A DNA stretch of 11,546 nt from Alphaproteobacteria bacterium (GCA_030831135.1 JAURLR010000215.1:1-11546); one strand, 5' to 3'. Counted from the first letter of the stretch, positions 1-6,987 are shown. A program made the numbers and translations. Notes: generated by a model not told the origin, from the letters alone.

Positions 1-1
1 A

Positions 2-340
2 ACGCTCTGGCGCAGCCATGCTGTTCACGGTGGTTGGTGGTTCCGCGCTGATCGGCGGTGCGGCGGTCGGCGGCGTTTTGATGGCTATATCGCGCTCGGT
101 TGCGTCATTCGCGGCGAGACCACGCACTACGATTATGTGTGCGGGGAGGCGGCGCGTGGCCTGCAGGATCTGGCAACCCGTCATTGTCTCGCACTGGGTT
201 TTGGCATTCTGACAACAGAGAACATGGATCAGGCTATGGCACGCGCGGCGGTGGATCGTGGAAACAAGGGCGCGGATGCGGCCAATGCCTGCCTGCGGAT
301 GGTCGAATTCAAGCGCCAGTTCCGAATGTTTCCCCGCTAA
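2..340 (+). CDS. ribH: 6,7-dimethyl-8-ribityllumazine synthase, 3' part
   Basis: Lumazine synthase condenses 5-amino-6-ribitylamino-uracil with dihydroxybutanone phosphate, the penultimate step of riboflavin synthesis, in the cytoplasm. From about base 83 the frame reads RRFDGYIALGCVIRGET followed by THYDYVCGEAARGLQDLA, the substrate-binding core with the conserved His, then GFGILTTENMDQAMARA and RGNKGADAANACL, and ends MFPR. This is the usual C-terminal half of a protein of about 150-170 residues; the 5' part lies outside the window. The first 25 or so residues of the open frame (rich in Trp and Arg) do not resemble the family, so bases 1-85 may contain indels (see findings). The stop overlaps the nusB start by one base, as expected for the common ribH-nusB pairing. 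Confidence 0.9.
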   Translation, partial: TLWRSHAVHGGWWFRADRRCGGRRRFDGYIALGCVIRGETTHYDYVCGEAARGLQDLATRHCLALGFGILTTENMDQAMARAAVDRGNKGADAANACLRMVEFKRQFRMFPR

Positions 341-876
341 TGACATCCGATACCAAATTGCCTTCGGGCGGAAATCGGAAAGCTGCAGCTTCGGCCCGTG
401 GCGCGGCCCGCCTGATGGCGGTTCAGGCGCTCTACCAGATTGATATCCGTGGCGGTTCGGCAGACTCCACCATCATGGAGTTTCTCGAACATCGGACAGA
501 AATCGTCGATGATGATGGTGAAACCCGGGTTCGCCTCGAGGCGGACAAGGCGCTCTTTGCAGACCTGGTGCGGGGCGTGGTGCAGGAGAAGTCAAACATC
601 GAAGCCGTGCTTGATGGTTCGCTCGATAGCGGCACCACCACGGCACGCCTTGAGCCCCTGTTGCGGGCAATCATGAAGGCAGGGATATTCGAGCTCCAGA
701 CCCGCTCGGACATCCCGGCAAAGGTCGTGATCAGCGAGTATGTTCATCTGACCGACGCGTTTTTCGACAGTCGCGAGCCGGGTCTGGTGAACGCTGTTCT
801 CGATCGCATTGCCCGCGTCTTGCGTGAAGACGAGGTCTCGAAGAAGGACACGGCAGGGGATGGCGCAGGCCATTGA
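340..876 (+). CDS. nusB: Transcription antitermination factor NusB
   Basis: NusB is an all-helical RNA-binding protein that pairs with NusE (ribosomal protein S10) on boxA of nascent rRNA and supports antitermination. The product has 178 residues. A basic, Ala-rich N-terminal segment (SARGAARLMAVQALYQIDI, about residues 19-37) matches the family's helix 1. The most diagnostic part is near the C terminus, ISEYVHLTDAFFDSREPGLV then NAVLDRIARVLR, matching the usual INEYVEIAK...FVNGVLDKIA pattern. The start was set at the ATG in the TAATG junction with ribH; an upstream extension would run through ribH coding sequence in the wrong frame. The 3' end overlaps thiL by 17 bases, so ribH, nusB and thiL are probably co-transcribed and translationally coupled. 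About 17 residues precede helix 1, as in many alphaproteobacterial NusB proteins. Confidence 0.95.
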   Translation: MTSDTKLPSGGNRKAAASARGAARLMAVQALYQIDIRGGSADSTIMEFLEHRTEIVDDDGETRVRLEADKALFADLVRGVVQEKSNIEAVLDGSLDSGTTTARLEPLLRAIMKAGIFELQTRSDIPAKVVISEYVHLTDAFFDSREPGLVNAVLDRIARVLREDEVSKKDTAGDGAGH

Positions 877-1873
877 CGAGTTTGACCTGATTGCACGGCA
901 TTTTGCGCCGCTCGCGCGCAACATGCCCGGTGCCATGGGGTTGCTGGATGACGCCGCTGTCCTGCGTCCGTCTGAGGGATGCGAATTTGTCATATCCGCC
1001 GATGCCATTGTTGCCGGCGTCCATTTTCCCGAAACGGCCTTGCCGGACGAGATTTCCCGGCGCGCCCTGCGTGTGAATCTGTCCGACATTGCGGCAAAAG
1101 GTGCGGTACCGATTGGCTATACGCTCACGCTCCAGTTGCCGCCGGATGTCGACGATGACTGGCTCAGCGGGTTTGCCGGCGGGTTGGCAGCGGATCAGGA
1201 AACCTTCGGGTTGGGCCTGTTGGGCGGAGATACCACAAAGACCCCGGGACCGCTAACATTAAGCGTTAATATATTTGGACAAACACCTGAAAATAAAACA
1301 ATAAAAAGGTCAGGCGCGCGTGATTCCGATGGTGTTTTCGTGACCGGAACAATCGGAGATGCGTGTCTGGGGCTTGCCCTGGAGACAGCCGGGTTTGTGG
1401 TCGAGGGAGCCGAGGACAGGCGTCTTCTGATCGACCGTTTTCGACGGCCCCAGCCGCGGGTCAGTCTTGGCCCGAAGCTGGTTGGCATCGCCTCGGCTGC
1501 CGCTGATGTGTCCGATGGTCTGGTGGCCGATCTTGGTCATATCTGCCGGGCTTCGAACCTGAACGCCGAAATCAATCTGGAAGATGTGCCGTTGTCGGAT
1601 TCCGCCCGCCGGGCGGTAACAGACCGTCAATCATTGCACCTTAATCTGCTCGCCGGTGGTGACGATTATGAAATCGTTTTTACGGCTCCGCTCACGGCGC
1701 GTGATCAACTGAAACAGGTTGCGCGCGAAACCGGCGTACCGATCACCCGAATTGGCCGGATGGCTGTTCGTGACACTGCTGTTCCGCCGGTCGTCGTTCT
1801 GGATGCGTCGGGCGAGCAGCTTGAGGTGCGTGATGGCGGATACCGACATTTCAAAAGAGAAAAGCCGGGCTGA
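860..1873 (+). CDS. thiL: Thiamine-monophosphate kinase ThiL
   Basis: ThiL phosphorylates thiamine monophosphate with ATP to give thiamine diphosphate, the last step of cofactor synthesis. The 337-residue product has the family length and its metal/ATP motifs: FDLIARHFAPLA (8-19), GLLDDAAVL (27-35, the DD pair binds Mg), ADAIVAGVHF (47-56), RVNLSDIAAKGAVP (71-84), GLLGGDTT (119-126), DVSDGLVADLG (from residue 216) and GGDDYEIVF near the C terminus, where most homologues have GGEDYE. The ATG at 860 is preceded by AGGGG and gives the usual N terminus; an upstream in-frame ATG at 809 would extend it deep into nusB. Codons 132-150 form an AT-rich, rare-codon patch unlike the rest of the gene. The 3' end overlaps the next gene by 41 bases. 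Confidence 0.95.
   Translation: MAQAIDEFDLIARHFAPLARNMPGAMGLLDDAAVLRPSEGCEFVISADAIVAGVHFPETALPDEISRRALRVNLSDIAAKGAVPIGYTLTLQLPPDVDDDWLSGFAGGLAADQETFGLGLLGGDTTKTPGPLTLSVNIFGQTPENKTIKRSGARDSDGVFVTGTIGDACLGLALETAGFVVEGAEDRRLLIDRFRRPQPRVSLGPKLVGIASAAADVSDGLVADLGHICRASNLNAEINLEDVPLSDSARRAVTDRQSLHLNLLAGGDDYEIVFTAPLTARDQLKQVARETGVPITRIGRMAVRDTAVPPVVVLDASGEQLEVRDGGYRHFKREKPG
1253..1309 (+). other. AT-rich rare-codon island inside thiL
   Basis: About 25% of these 57 bases are G or C, against a clearly GC-rich surround. In the thiL frame they encode residues 132-150 with codons otherwise avoided in this window (CTA, TTA, ATA twice, ACA three times, GGA, AGG, and several AAA and AAT). The patch contains the small inverted repeat ATTAA-GCG-TTAAT at 1258-1270. 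The reading frame is intact and the encoded segment (LTLSVNIFG then a basic turn ENKTIKR) fits the family's variable loop before the RSGAR motif, so the gene is not broken. It could be neutral drift, a translational pause or an internal promoter. Confidence 0.6.
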
Positions 1874-2399
1874 CAGCGAGGCTGCAATCCGCGCGATGCG
1901 CGCCGGTGAAGACCCCGATGCTGGAAAGCCGCCCAAGAAGGGCAAGAAGAAGCTTCTTCTGATGATGCTTGTGATCCTGCTGGCTGCCGGTGGTGGCGCG
2001 GCCTACAAATTCGTGCTCGCGAAGGACGATGCCGCAGTGGCTGAGGTTCCCGATCCGGAGCCCGAAGTCGTTGAAGCAGACGAGCTTGTCTATATCGACC
2101 TGGCCCCGCTTTTTGTGCCGTTCGAGACAAACGACGGAGGGCGTCACAAGATTGTCGTTGTCCTCTCCCTCGAAGTCGGACGCCGTGATAATGGCGATAA
2201 GCGTGTCTGGGCACTTTTGCCCAAGCTGCGTGAATCCTATGTCCGCGCGCTGACCTCGCGTCCTTTCCCGCGTGCCGAGGAAGGGTCGATCAAGACGGTC
2301 TATTTGAAGAACCGTATTCGGGCTGAAAACAACCGGATCCTCGGAACTGGTGTCGTGAACGATGTCCTGGTTCGCGACATTCGCGTTCTGCCGGGCTAG
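1833..2399 (+). CDS. FliL-family membrane-anchored periplasmic protein
   Basis: FliL proteins are single-pass inner-membrane proteins that, in flagellated bacteria, sit at the basal body and contact the MotAB stator. The 188-residue product has a charged cytoplasmic N terminus with a Lys cluster (KKGKKK, 35-40), one transmembrane helix (about 41-60), an acidic Pro/Val/Glu linker (65-84) and a C-terminal domain (85-188). That domain follows the FliL pattern: VYIDLAPLFVPF, a hairpin into KIVVVLSLEV, a helix with LLPKLRESYVRALTSRPF, then LKNRIRAENNRIL and the closing strand VVNDVLVRDIRVL. The ATG at 1833 was chosen because GAGG lies just upstream; it lies inside thiL in another frame (41-base overlap), implying translational coupling. 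No other flagellar gene is visible, so a flagellar role is not shown. Family assignment is from pattern only. Confidence 0.75.
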   Translation: MADTDISKEKSRADSEAAIRAMRAGEDPDAGKPPKKGKKKLLLMMLVILLAAGGGAAYKFVLAKDDAAVAEVPDPEPEVVEADELVYIDLAPLFVPFETNDGGRHKIVVVLSLEVGRRDNGDKRVWALLPKLRESYVRALTSRPFPRAEEGSIKTVYLKNRIRAENNRILGTGVVNDVLVRDIRVLPG

Positions 2400-2402
2400 A
2401 GC

Positions 2403-2876
2403 ATGACAAAGCGCCTTTGCTCTCATCTTCTGTTCCTGTTGCGGGGTCTTGTCCTGACAATCGCCTTTGTGTTTGCCGGTCTGATGCCGGCAGCTTACGC
2501 GGCGGATCCGCCCAAGGAAGACAATAGCGGGATTCCCGATCACCACTATGTCCGTCTGGATACGATTACTGTGACTCTGTTCGGCGAAGATAGCGTTATC
2601 GGCCTCTATACGGTGGCGGCAACACTGGAGATCGCCAACGGGGACCAGCGTACGATCGTGCATGCCGGGCGTTCACGGTTGCGGGATGCCATGATCGTGG
2701 AGCTCCACAAGCTTCTGGCCCGCCGTAAGGGTGTTTCAGTTCCGTTGGATGCCGTGAAGTACCGCTTGCGTGATGTGGCGCAACGCACTCTTGGCAAAGA
2801 CATCGTTGTCGACCTGTTTGTCGAAAACGTGCTGCGCAAGGACATTGGAGAAGAGGATTCGGACAAGGAATCCTAG
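2403..2876 (+). CDS. Secreted protein with FliL-like domain
   Basis: This 157-residue protein begins with a basic segment and a long hydrophobic stretch (about 8-30) ending in AYA-AD, a good signal peptidase I site after residue 33, so it is predicted to be periplasmic. I cannot assign it to a named family with certainty. The mature part can be laid over the preceding FliL-like protein element by element: HYVRLDTITVTLF matches VYIDLAPLFVPF, LYTVAATLEIANGD matches KIVVVLSLEVGRRD, SRLRDAMIVELHKLL matches PKLRESYVRALTSRP, and LRDVAQRTLG with DIVVDLFVENVL matches the terminal helix and strand. It looks like a diverged FliL-type domain with a cleavable signal replacing the membrane anchor. The gene starts three bases after the upstream stop, so the two are surely co-expressed. 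It ends in an acidic tail (EEDSDKES). Confidence 0.7.
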   Translation: MTKRLCSHLLFLLRGLVLTIAFVFAGLMPAAYAADPPKEDNSGIPDHHYVRLDTITVTLFGEDSVIGLYTVAATLEIANGDQRTIVHAGRSRLRDAMIVELHKLLARRKGVSVPLDAVKYRLRDVAQRTLGKDIVVDLFVENVLRKDIGEEDSDKES

Positions 2877-2968
2877 TCTCCGCGACCACGTTTTCCGACC
2901 GGAAATTGCAAGGCTGATATTCACACAATGGGCTTGTATTTTTTATTTCCATCGAAGAATGTCTGGCC

Positions 2969-4162
2969 ATGAATATGTCTCGCGATTCCCGCAATGTCGG
3001 CCTGCTGTCTTTCTGTCAGGCACTGGGCCAGACCCAGATGGTTTTGGTGTTCTCTGTCTCGTCGATCATCGGTGCTTCGATTGCACCGAATGTCGGTTGG
3101 GCGACGGTCCCGATCACGTTCCAGTTCATCTTCATGACCTTGTCGACGATCCCCGCCGCGCTGCTCATGAAGCGTGTCGGACGCGCCAACGGGTTCACGG
3201 TGTTTCTGATCATCGGCTGCTCGGGTGCAGGGTTGATGATCTATGCGCTTTTTGTGCAAAGCTTCATTCTGTTCTGTGCGGGGTCTGCACTGTTCGGCAT
3301 GTCGGCGGGGGCCAACCAGCAATTCCGGTTTGCAGCAGTTGACGCGGCAAGCGATGCGTTCCGCAGCAAGGCGGTCAGTCTTGTGCTTGCAGGCGGTGTG
3401 TTTGCGGCGATCACGGGACCAACCCTGTCGTCATGGGGTTACGACATGATCAGCCCGATCATTTATGGCGGTGTCTATCTCGTGATTCTGGCCATGCAGG
3501 TGATCATGATGGTCCTGCTGCGGTTCACCGACATTCCGCCGCCCAGCGAGCAGGAGCGCACGGGCCATGTGCGCCCGATGCGGGAAATTGCCCTGCAGCC
3601 GGCCTTCATCGTTGCCCTGTTGAGCGCGATGATCGGATACGGCGTGATGAATTTCGTGATGCTGTCGACGCCGATCTTCATGCATTTCCACCCGACCCAT
3701 CCCTTCGGGCAACTCGATATCAACAATGTCATCATGTGGCACGTGCTGGGCATGTTCGCGCCGGGATTCTTTACCGGCTATCTGATCAAGAAATATGGCG
3801 ACCTGAACATCATTCTGGCCGGTGCCGTGATCTCGGTGATTTGTCTCGGCGTGAATTTCAGCGGCGATTCAATTTGGCACCTGCGGGTCGGCATGGCGCT
3901 GGTCGGGCTTGGCTGGAATTTCATGTTTACCGCTGGCACCACCTTGCTTTTGAGCACCTATACCCCGGCGGAAAAGGCGAAGGTCCAGGGGGTCAATGAT
4001 TTCTTTGTCTTCGGCACCGTGGCGACCTGTTCGTTGCTGGCGGGCGTTGTTTACAATTCATTCGGCTTTGTCGCGGTGAATCTGGTTTCGGTGCCCTTGC
4101 TGGTTCTCGTCGTGTGTGCTGTGTTCTGGCTGCGTGTGAGGCGGCAACCCGCCGCAGCCTAA
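2969..4162 (+). CDS. Major facilitator superfamily transporter, substrate unknown
   Basis: A 397-residue integral membrane protein with about 12 hydrophobic helices in two halves split by a charged loop near residues 191-212 (PPPSEQERTGHVRPM), the layout of MFS secondary transporters. The loop between helices 2 and 3 carries LMKRVGRANGF, a variant of MFS motif A (normally GxLaDrxGRR). Helix 5 has AGGVFAAITGPTLSSWG, resembling the motif C of 12-helix proton antiporters. A second-half repeat of motif A is seen as FFTGYLIKKYGDLNI. An exporter or antiporter is possible but the substrate cannot be read from sequence. Two Met codons, at 2969 and 2975, could each serve as start; no strong ribosome-binding site separates them. 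A 92-base gap precedes it, so it may have its own promoter. Confidence 0.85.
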   Translation: MNMSRDSRNVGLLSFCQALGQTQMVLVFSVSSIIGASIAPNVGWATVPITFQFIFMTLSTIPAALLMKRVGRANGFTVFLIIGCSGAGLMIYALFVQSFILFCAGSALFGMSAGANQQFRFAAVDAASDAFRSKAVSLVLAGGVFAAITGPTLSSWGYDMISPIIYGGVYLVILAMQVIMMVLLRFTDIPPPSEQERTGHVRPMREIALQPAFIVALLSAMIGYGVMNFVMLSTPIFMHFHPTHPFGQLDINNVIMWHVLGMFAPGFFTGYLIKKYGDLNIILAGAVISVICLGVNFSGDSIWHLRVGMALVGLGWNFMFTAGTTLLLSTYTPAEKAKVQGVNDFFVFGTVATCSLLAGVVYNSFGFVAVNLVSVPLLVLVVCAVFWLRVRRQPAAA

Positions 4163-4180
4163 GAACACCACGCCGGTTGC

Positions 4181-4211
4181 CATGTTCCCGCCTTTTTGGC
4201 ATGTTCCCGCC
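4181..4211 (+). repeat. 12-bp direct repeat, two copies, upstream of hppA
   Basis: CATGTTCCCGCC occurs exactly at 4181-4192 and 4200-4211, a period of 19 bases. Each copy is preceded by TTGN, so similarity extends to 16 positions with one mismatch, and each is followed within two bases by a run of four or five T. The pair lies between the MFS stop and the hppA start. It could be a tandem binding site for a regulator of hppA or a local duplication; no known operator is recognised. Confidence 0.7.
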
Positions 4212-4220
4212 GCTTTTGAT

Positions 4221-4247
4221 GGGGTCAGGTGATTCGCACCTGATCTT
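4221..4247 (+). other. Stem-loop in hppA upstream region
   Basis: TCAGGTG (4225-4231) and CACCTGA (4237-4243) pair perfectly around the 5-base loop ATTCG. Outside this, GGGG (4221-4224) can pair with TCTT (4244-4247) through one G-C and three G-U pairs, giving up to 11 pairs. No T run follows, so it is not a standard intrinsic terminator. It may end MFS transcripts by another route, sit in the hppA leader, or act as a palindromic operator. Confidence 0.55.
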
Positions 4248-4308
4248 GGGGTGCGCGCTGCGATCGGCTGCGTGATCCACACAACATAGTAACCAAAGGA
4301 CAACAACA

Positions 4309-6429
4309 ATGGCTCCTATCGTCTGGTTCGCCATCGCATGTGGCGGTCTGGCTGTGCTTTACGGGATTTGGGCAGCACGCTCGATTCTCGCAATGAGTGC
4401 CGGCACCGAACGAATGCAGGAAATTTCCGCCGCTATTCAGGAAGGCGCAGCCGCCTATCTGAACCGCCAGTATCGGGCAATCGCGGTCGTCGGTGTGGTT
4501 ATCGCCGTGATCCTGATCTTCCTGCTGGGTTGGACGGTCGCGCTCGGCTTCGTCATTGGCGCAGTGCTCTCTGGCGCAACCGGTTACATCGGCATGTACA
4601 TCTCGGTCCGTGCCAATGTGCGCACGACCGAGGCGGCGCGCAGCAGCATGGCTGAAGGCCTGTCTGTGGCGTTCCGCTCGGGTGCCGTAACCGGAATGCT
4701 GGTCGCAGGTCTCGCGCTTCTGGCCGTGGCCGGATATTTCGGCTTCATGGTCTGGATGCAGCAGAACGGCAACGCCAGCGGTCGTGAGATCATCGACGCG
4801 CTCGTGGCACTGGGCTTTGGCGCATCGCTGATTTCGATCTTCGCCCGTCTGGGTGGCGGTATCTTCACCAAGGGTGCAGATGTCGGTGCCGATCTGGTCG
4901 GGAAGGTCGAAGCCGGTATTCCCGAGGATGATCCCCGCAACCCCGCCGTGATCGCTGACAATGTCGGTGACAATGTGGGCGACTGCGCGGGCATGGCTGC
5001 GGATCTGTTCGAGACCTACGCCGTGACGGTCGTCGCGACCATGGTCCTGATCTCGATCTTCCTTGCTGGCAACCCGCTGCTGAACCAGATGATGGTCTAT
5101 CCGCTGGCAATCGGTGGCATCTGCATCATCGCATCGATCATTGGCACGTTCTTCACGCGTCTCGGCGCCAGTCAGAACATCATGGGTGCGCTCTACAAGG
5201 GCTTCATTGCTTCGGCCGTGCTGTCCCTCTTCGGGATCGCCGGGGTCACCGAGTGGGTGATCGGCTTTGATGCAGAGATCGTTCTCTCGAACATCACCTT
5301 CAACGGCATGGATGTGTTCCTTTGTGCCGTCATCGGTCTGGTCGTAACCGGTCTCCTGATCTGGGTGACCGAGTACTACACCAGCACCGAGTATCGTCCG
5401 GTGCGTTCGATTGCGAAGGCATCGACCACGGGTCACGGTACGAACGTGATCCAGGGACTTGCGATCTCGATGGAAGCCACCGCGATCCCGGCGCTGATCA
5501 TCTGTGCTGCGATCATTGCTTCGTTCATGCTCGCCGGTTTGCTTGGCATTGCCATTGCCGTGACGGCCATGTTGGCTCTGACCGGTATGGTCGTTGCGCT
5601 CGACGCATATGGCCCGGTCACGGACAATGCTGGTGGCATCGCAGAGATGGCGGAGCTCGACGAAGAGGTCCGCAAGACCACGGATGCACTCGACGCGGTG
5701 GGTAACACCACCAAGGCGGTGACCAAGGGCTATGCAATCGGCTCAGCGGGTCTTGGTGCGCTGGTGCTCTTTGCGGCATATACGTCGGATTTGAACTTCT
5801 TCATCTCGGCGGCTTCCGAACATCCGTATTTCGCTGGTGTTGAACTCAACTTCTCCCTGACCAACCCGTTTGTTGTTGTCGGCCTGCTGGTCGGCGGGAT
5901 GCTGCCGTTCCTGTTCGGGGCGATGGGCATGACGGCTGTTGGCCGTGCGGCTGGTTCGGTCGTCGTTGAGGTTCGGCGTCAGTTCAAGGAGATCCCGGGG
6001 ATCATGGAAGGCACGGGCAAGCCGGAATATGGCCGCTGTGTCGACATGCTGACGAAGGCTGCGATCAAGGAAATGATCATCCCGTCGATGTTGCCGGTGC
6101 TGTCACCGATCATCCTCTACGTGGTTATTCTTGTGATTGCGGGCAAGTCGGCCGCGTTCTCGTCGCTCGGTGCGATGCTTCTCGGCGTGATCGTCACGGG
6201 CCTGTTCGTTGCGATCTCCATGACCGCAGGTGGCGGTGCCTGGGACAATGCCAAGAAGTACATCGAAGACGGTAACCATGGTGGCAAGGGCTCGGATGCC
6301 CATCATGCTGCCGTGACCGGTGACACCGTGGGTGATCCTTACAAGGACACCGCCGGACCGGCCGTCAACCCGATGATCAAGATCACCAATATCGTGGCGC
6401 TTCTGCTGCTCGCGGTACTGGCACACTAA
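4309..6429 (+). CDS. hppA: Membrane-bound H+-translocating pyrophosphatase, K+-independent type
   Basis: This integral membrane enzyme hydrolyses pyrophosphate and pumps protons across a membrane. The 706-residue, strongly hydrophobic product fits the family's 16-helix layout. Substrate and Mg sites are visible: [11 protein letters not shown] (191-201), [20 protein letters not shown] (206-225) followed by [32 protein letters not shown], and near the C terminus [14 protein letters not shown] and [20 protein letters not shown] with the closing NPMIKI. Lys469 and Thr472 in [10 protein letters not shown] are the pair that marks K+-independent enzymes; K+-dependent ones have Ala at the first site. 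A clear ribosome-binding site AAAGGA ends eight bases before the ATG. The gene is flanked by a repeat-bearing upstream region and a strong terminator, so it is probably monocistronic. Proton rather than sodium pumping is inferred from the K+-independent signature. Confidence 0.97.
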   Translation: MAPIVWFAIACGGLAVLYGIWAARSILAMSAGTERMQEISAAIQEGAAAYLNRQYRAIAVVGVVIAVILIFLLGWTVALGFVIGAVLSGATGYIGMYISVRANVRTTEAARSSMAEGLSVAFRSGAVTGMLVAGLALLAVAGYFGFMVWMQQNGNASGREIIDALVALGFGASLISIFARLGGGIFTKGADVGADLVGKVEAGIPEDDPRNPAVIADNVGDNVGDCAGMAADLFETYAVTVVATMVLISIFLAGNPLLNQMMVYPLAIGGICIIASIIGTFFTRLGASQNIMGALYKGFIASAVLSLFGIAGVTEWVIGFDAEIVLSNITFNGMDVFLCAVIGLVVTGLLIWVTEYYTSTEYRPVRSIAKASTTGHGTNVIQGLAISMEATAIPALIICAAIIASFMLAGLLGIAIAVTAMLALTGMVVALDAYGPVTDNAGGIAEMAELDEEVRKTTDALDAVGNTTKAVTKGYAIGSAGLGALVLFAAYTSDLNFFISAASEHPYFAGVELNFSLTNPFVVVGLLVGGMLPFLFGAMGMTAVGRAAGSVVVEVRRQFKEIPGIMEGTGKPEYGRCVDMLTKAAIKEMIIPSMLPVLSPIILYVVILVIAGKSAAFSSLGAMLLGVIVTGLFVAISMTAGGGAWDNAKKYIEDGNHGGKGSDAHHAAVTGDTVGDPYKDTAGPAVNPMIKITNIVALLLLAVLAH

Positions 6430-6431
6430 AC

Positions 6432-6452
6432 GCAGCGCAAGAATTGCGTTGC
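6432..6452 (+). other. Short hairpin just after the hppA stop
   Basis: GCAGCGCAA (6432-6440) and TTGCGTTGC (6444-6452) form nine pairs, one of them G-U, around a GAA loop. It begins three bases after the stop codon and stands directly before the intrinsic terminator, without a T run of its own. It may protect the mRNA 3' end after processing. Confidence 0.6.
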
Positions 6453-6454
6453 AG

Positions 6455-6492
6455 AAACCCGGGGTCATGGCGGCCCCGGGTTTTTCTTTTTT
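6455..6492 (+). terminator. Intrinsic terminator of hppA
   Basis: AAACCCGGGG (6455-6464) and CCCCGGGTTT (6474-6483) form a perfect ten-pair GC-rich stem with a nine-base loop, running into a T-rich tail up to 6492 broken by a single C. This is a textbook Rho-independent terminator on the plus strand. It lies between convergent hppA and bamE. Read from the minus strand the stem is the same but is followed by only three T, so it would be a weaker stop for bamE transcripts. Confidence 0.9.
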
Positions 6493-6504
6493 CAGATGTT
6501 ACGT

Positions 6505-6939
6505 TTAGGGCTTGGCGAAGCGGCCGACATTGCCGAAGAGCTGTTGAATGATTGAAAGCTCGTTGCCTGCCGTCGGGGTGACCCGTGCGACAAGTTCGAC
6601 TTCCTGCTTGTCATTCTCGGTGTAAGTCACGATATCCTCGACGAGGCCGGCTGGATCAAAGACGACGGCGACAACCTTGCGCTCGATCAGTTCCGGTCGG
6701 AAGAAGGCAGATCTTTCCGTGCGTTCGGACATGTAGTACCAGACGTTCTCGCGGAAGACGCCTTGGGTTGATGGCGTGCCAAGTGCGTTCTCGACATCGC
6801 GTCGTGACGCGATACCCGGTTCTATCGAGGCAAGTGCTTCGGGATCAGGTTGCTGCCCTCGGGCGGAAATCACCGGGGCGCACGCCGTAAGGGCGGAAAG
6901 AAGGACCAGGACACGGCCATGTCGGACAAAAAAATTCAT
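6505..6939 (-). CDS. bamE: BamE/SmpA/OmlA-type outer-membrane lipoprotein
   Basis: BamE is a small lipoprotein of the beta-barrel assembly machine that inserts proteins into the outer membrane. The 144-residue product starts with a basic segment, a hydrophobic stretch and the lipobox LTAC, placing the lipidated Cys at residue 20. The domain then reads IEPGIASRRDVENALGTPST, the usual G-x-S/T-R-x-D-V-x-x-x-L-G-x-P signature, followed by VWYYMSERTE, VVAVVFDPAGLVEDI and a closing strand, as in alphaproteobacterial OmlA proteins. The ATG at 6939 was chosen because it gives a complete lipoprotein signal; the longer open frame upstream adds a non-signal extension. It is transcribed away from the Cbp3-like gene and toward hppA. 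The tail (about residues 118-144) is variable in this family. Confidence 0.88.
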   Translation of the reverse strand: MNFFVRHGRVLVLLSALTACAPVISARGQQPDPEALASIEPGIASRRDVENALGTPSTQGVFRENVWYYMSERTERSAFFRPELIERKVVAVVFDPAGLVEDIVTYTENDKQEVELVARVTPTAGNELSIIQQLFGNVGRFAKP

Positions 6940-6987
6940 TCGGCGAGGATCTCGTCGGGAGCTGTGAAGACTCGGAAGATGACGCGG

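Noticed and set aside
18..212. 64-codon hydrophobic open frame from the ATG at 18
   Set aside because: It overlaps ribH in another frame; its hydrophobic first half may be displaced ribH sequence rather than a separate gene.
2892..2905. Small palindrome TTTCC-GACC-GGAAA after the secreted FliL-like gene
   Set aside because: Five or six pairs only and no T run; too weak to call as a terminator or operator.
3433..3999. 188-codon plus-strand open frame inside the MFS gene
   Set aside because: Alternate-frame shadow rich in Arg, His and Gly; the MFS frame shows continuous membrane helices over the same bases.
4285..4290. CATAGT as a -10 element for hppA
   Set aside because: Transcription from it would start about at the ribosome-binding site, leaving no usable leader, and no -35 is found at the right distance.
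4225..5436. 403-codon open frame on the minus strand opposite hppA
   Set aside because: It is the shadow of a GC-rich gene: the product is dominated by His, Asp, Arg and Gly with no domain, and the plus strand is an unmistakable pyrophosphatase.
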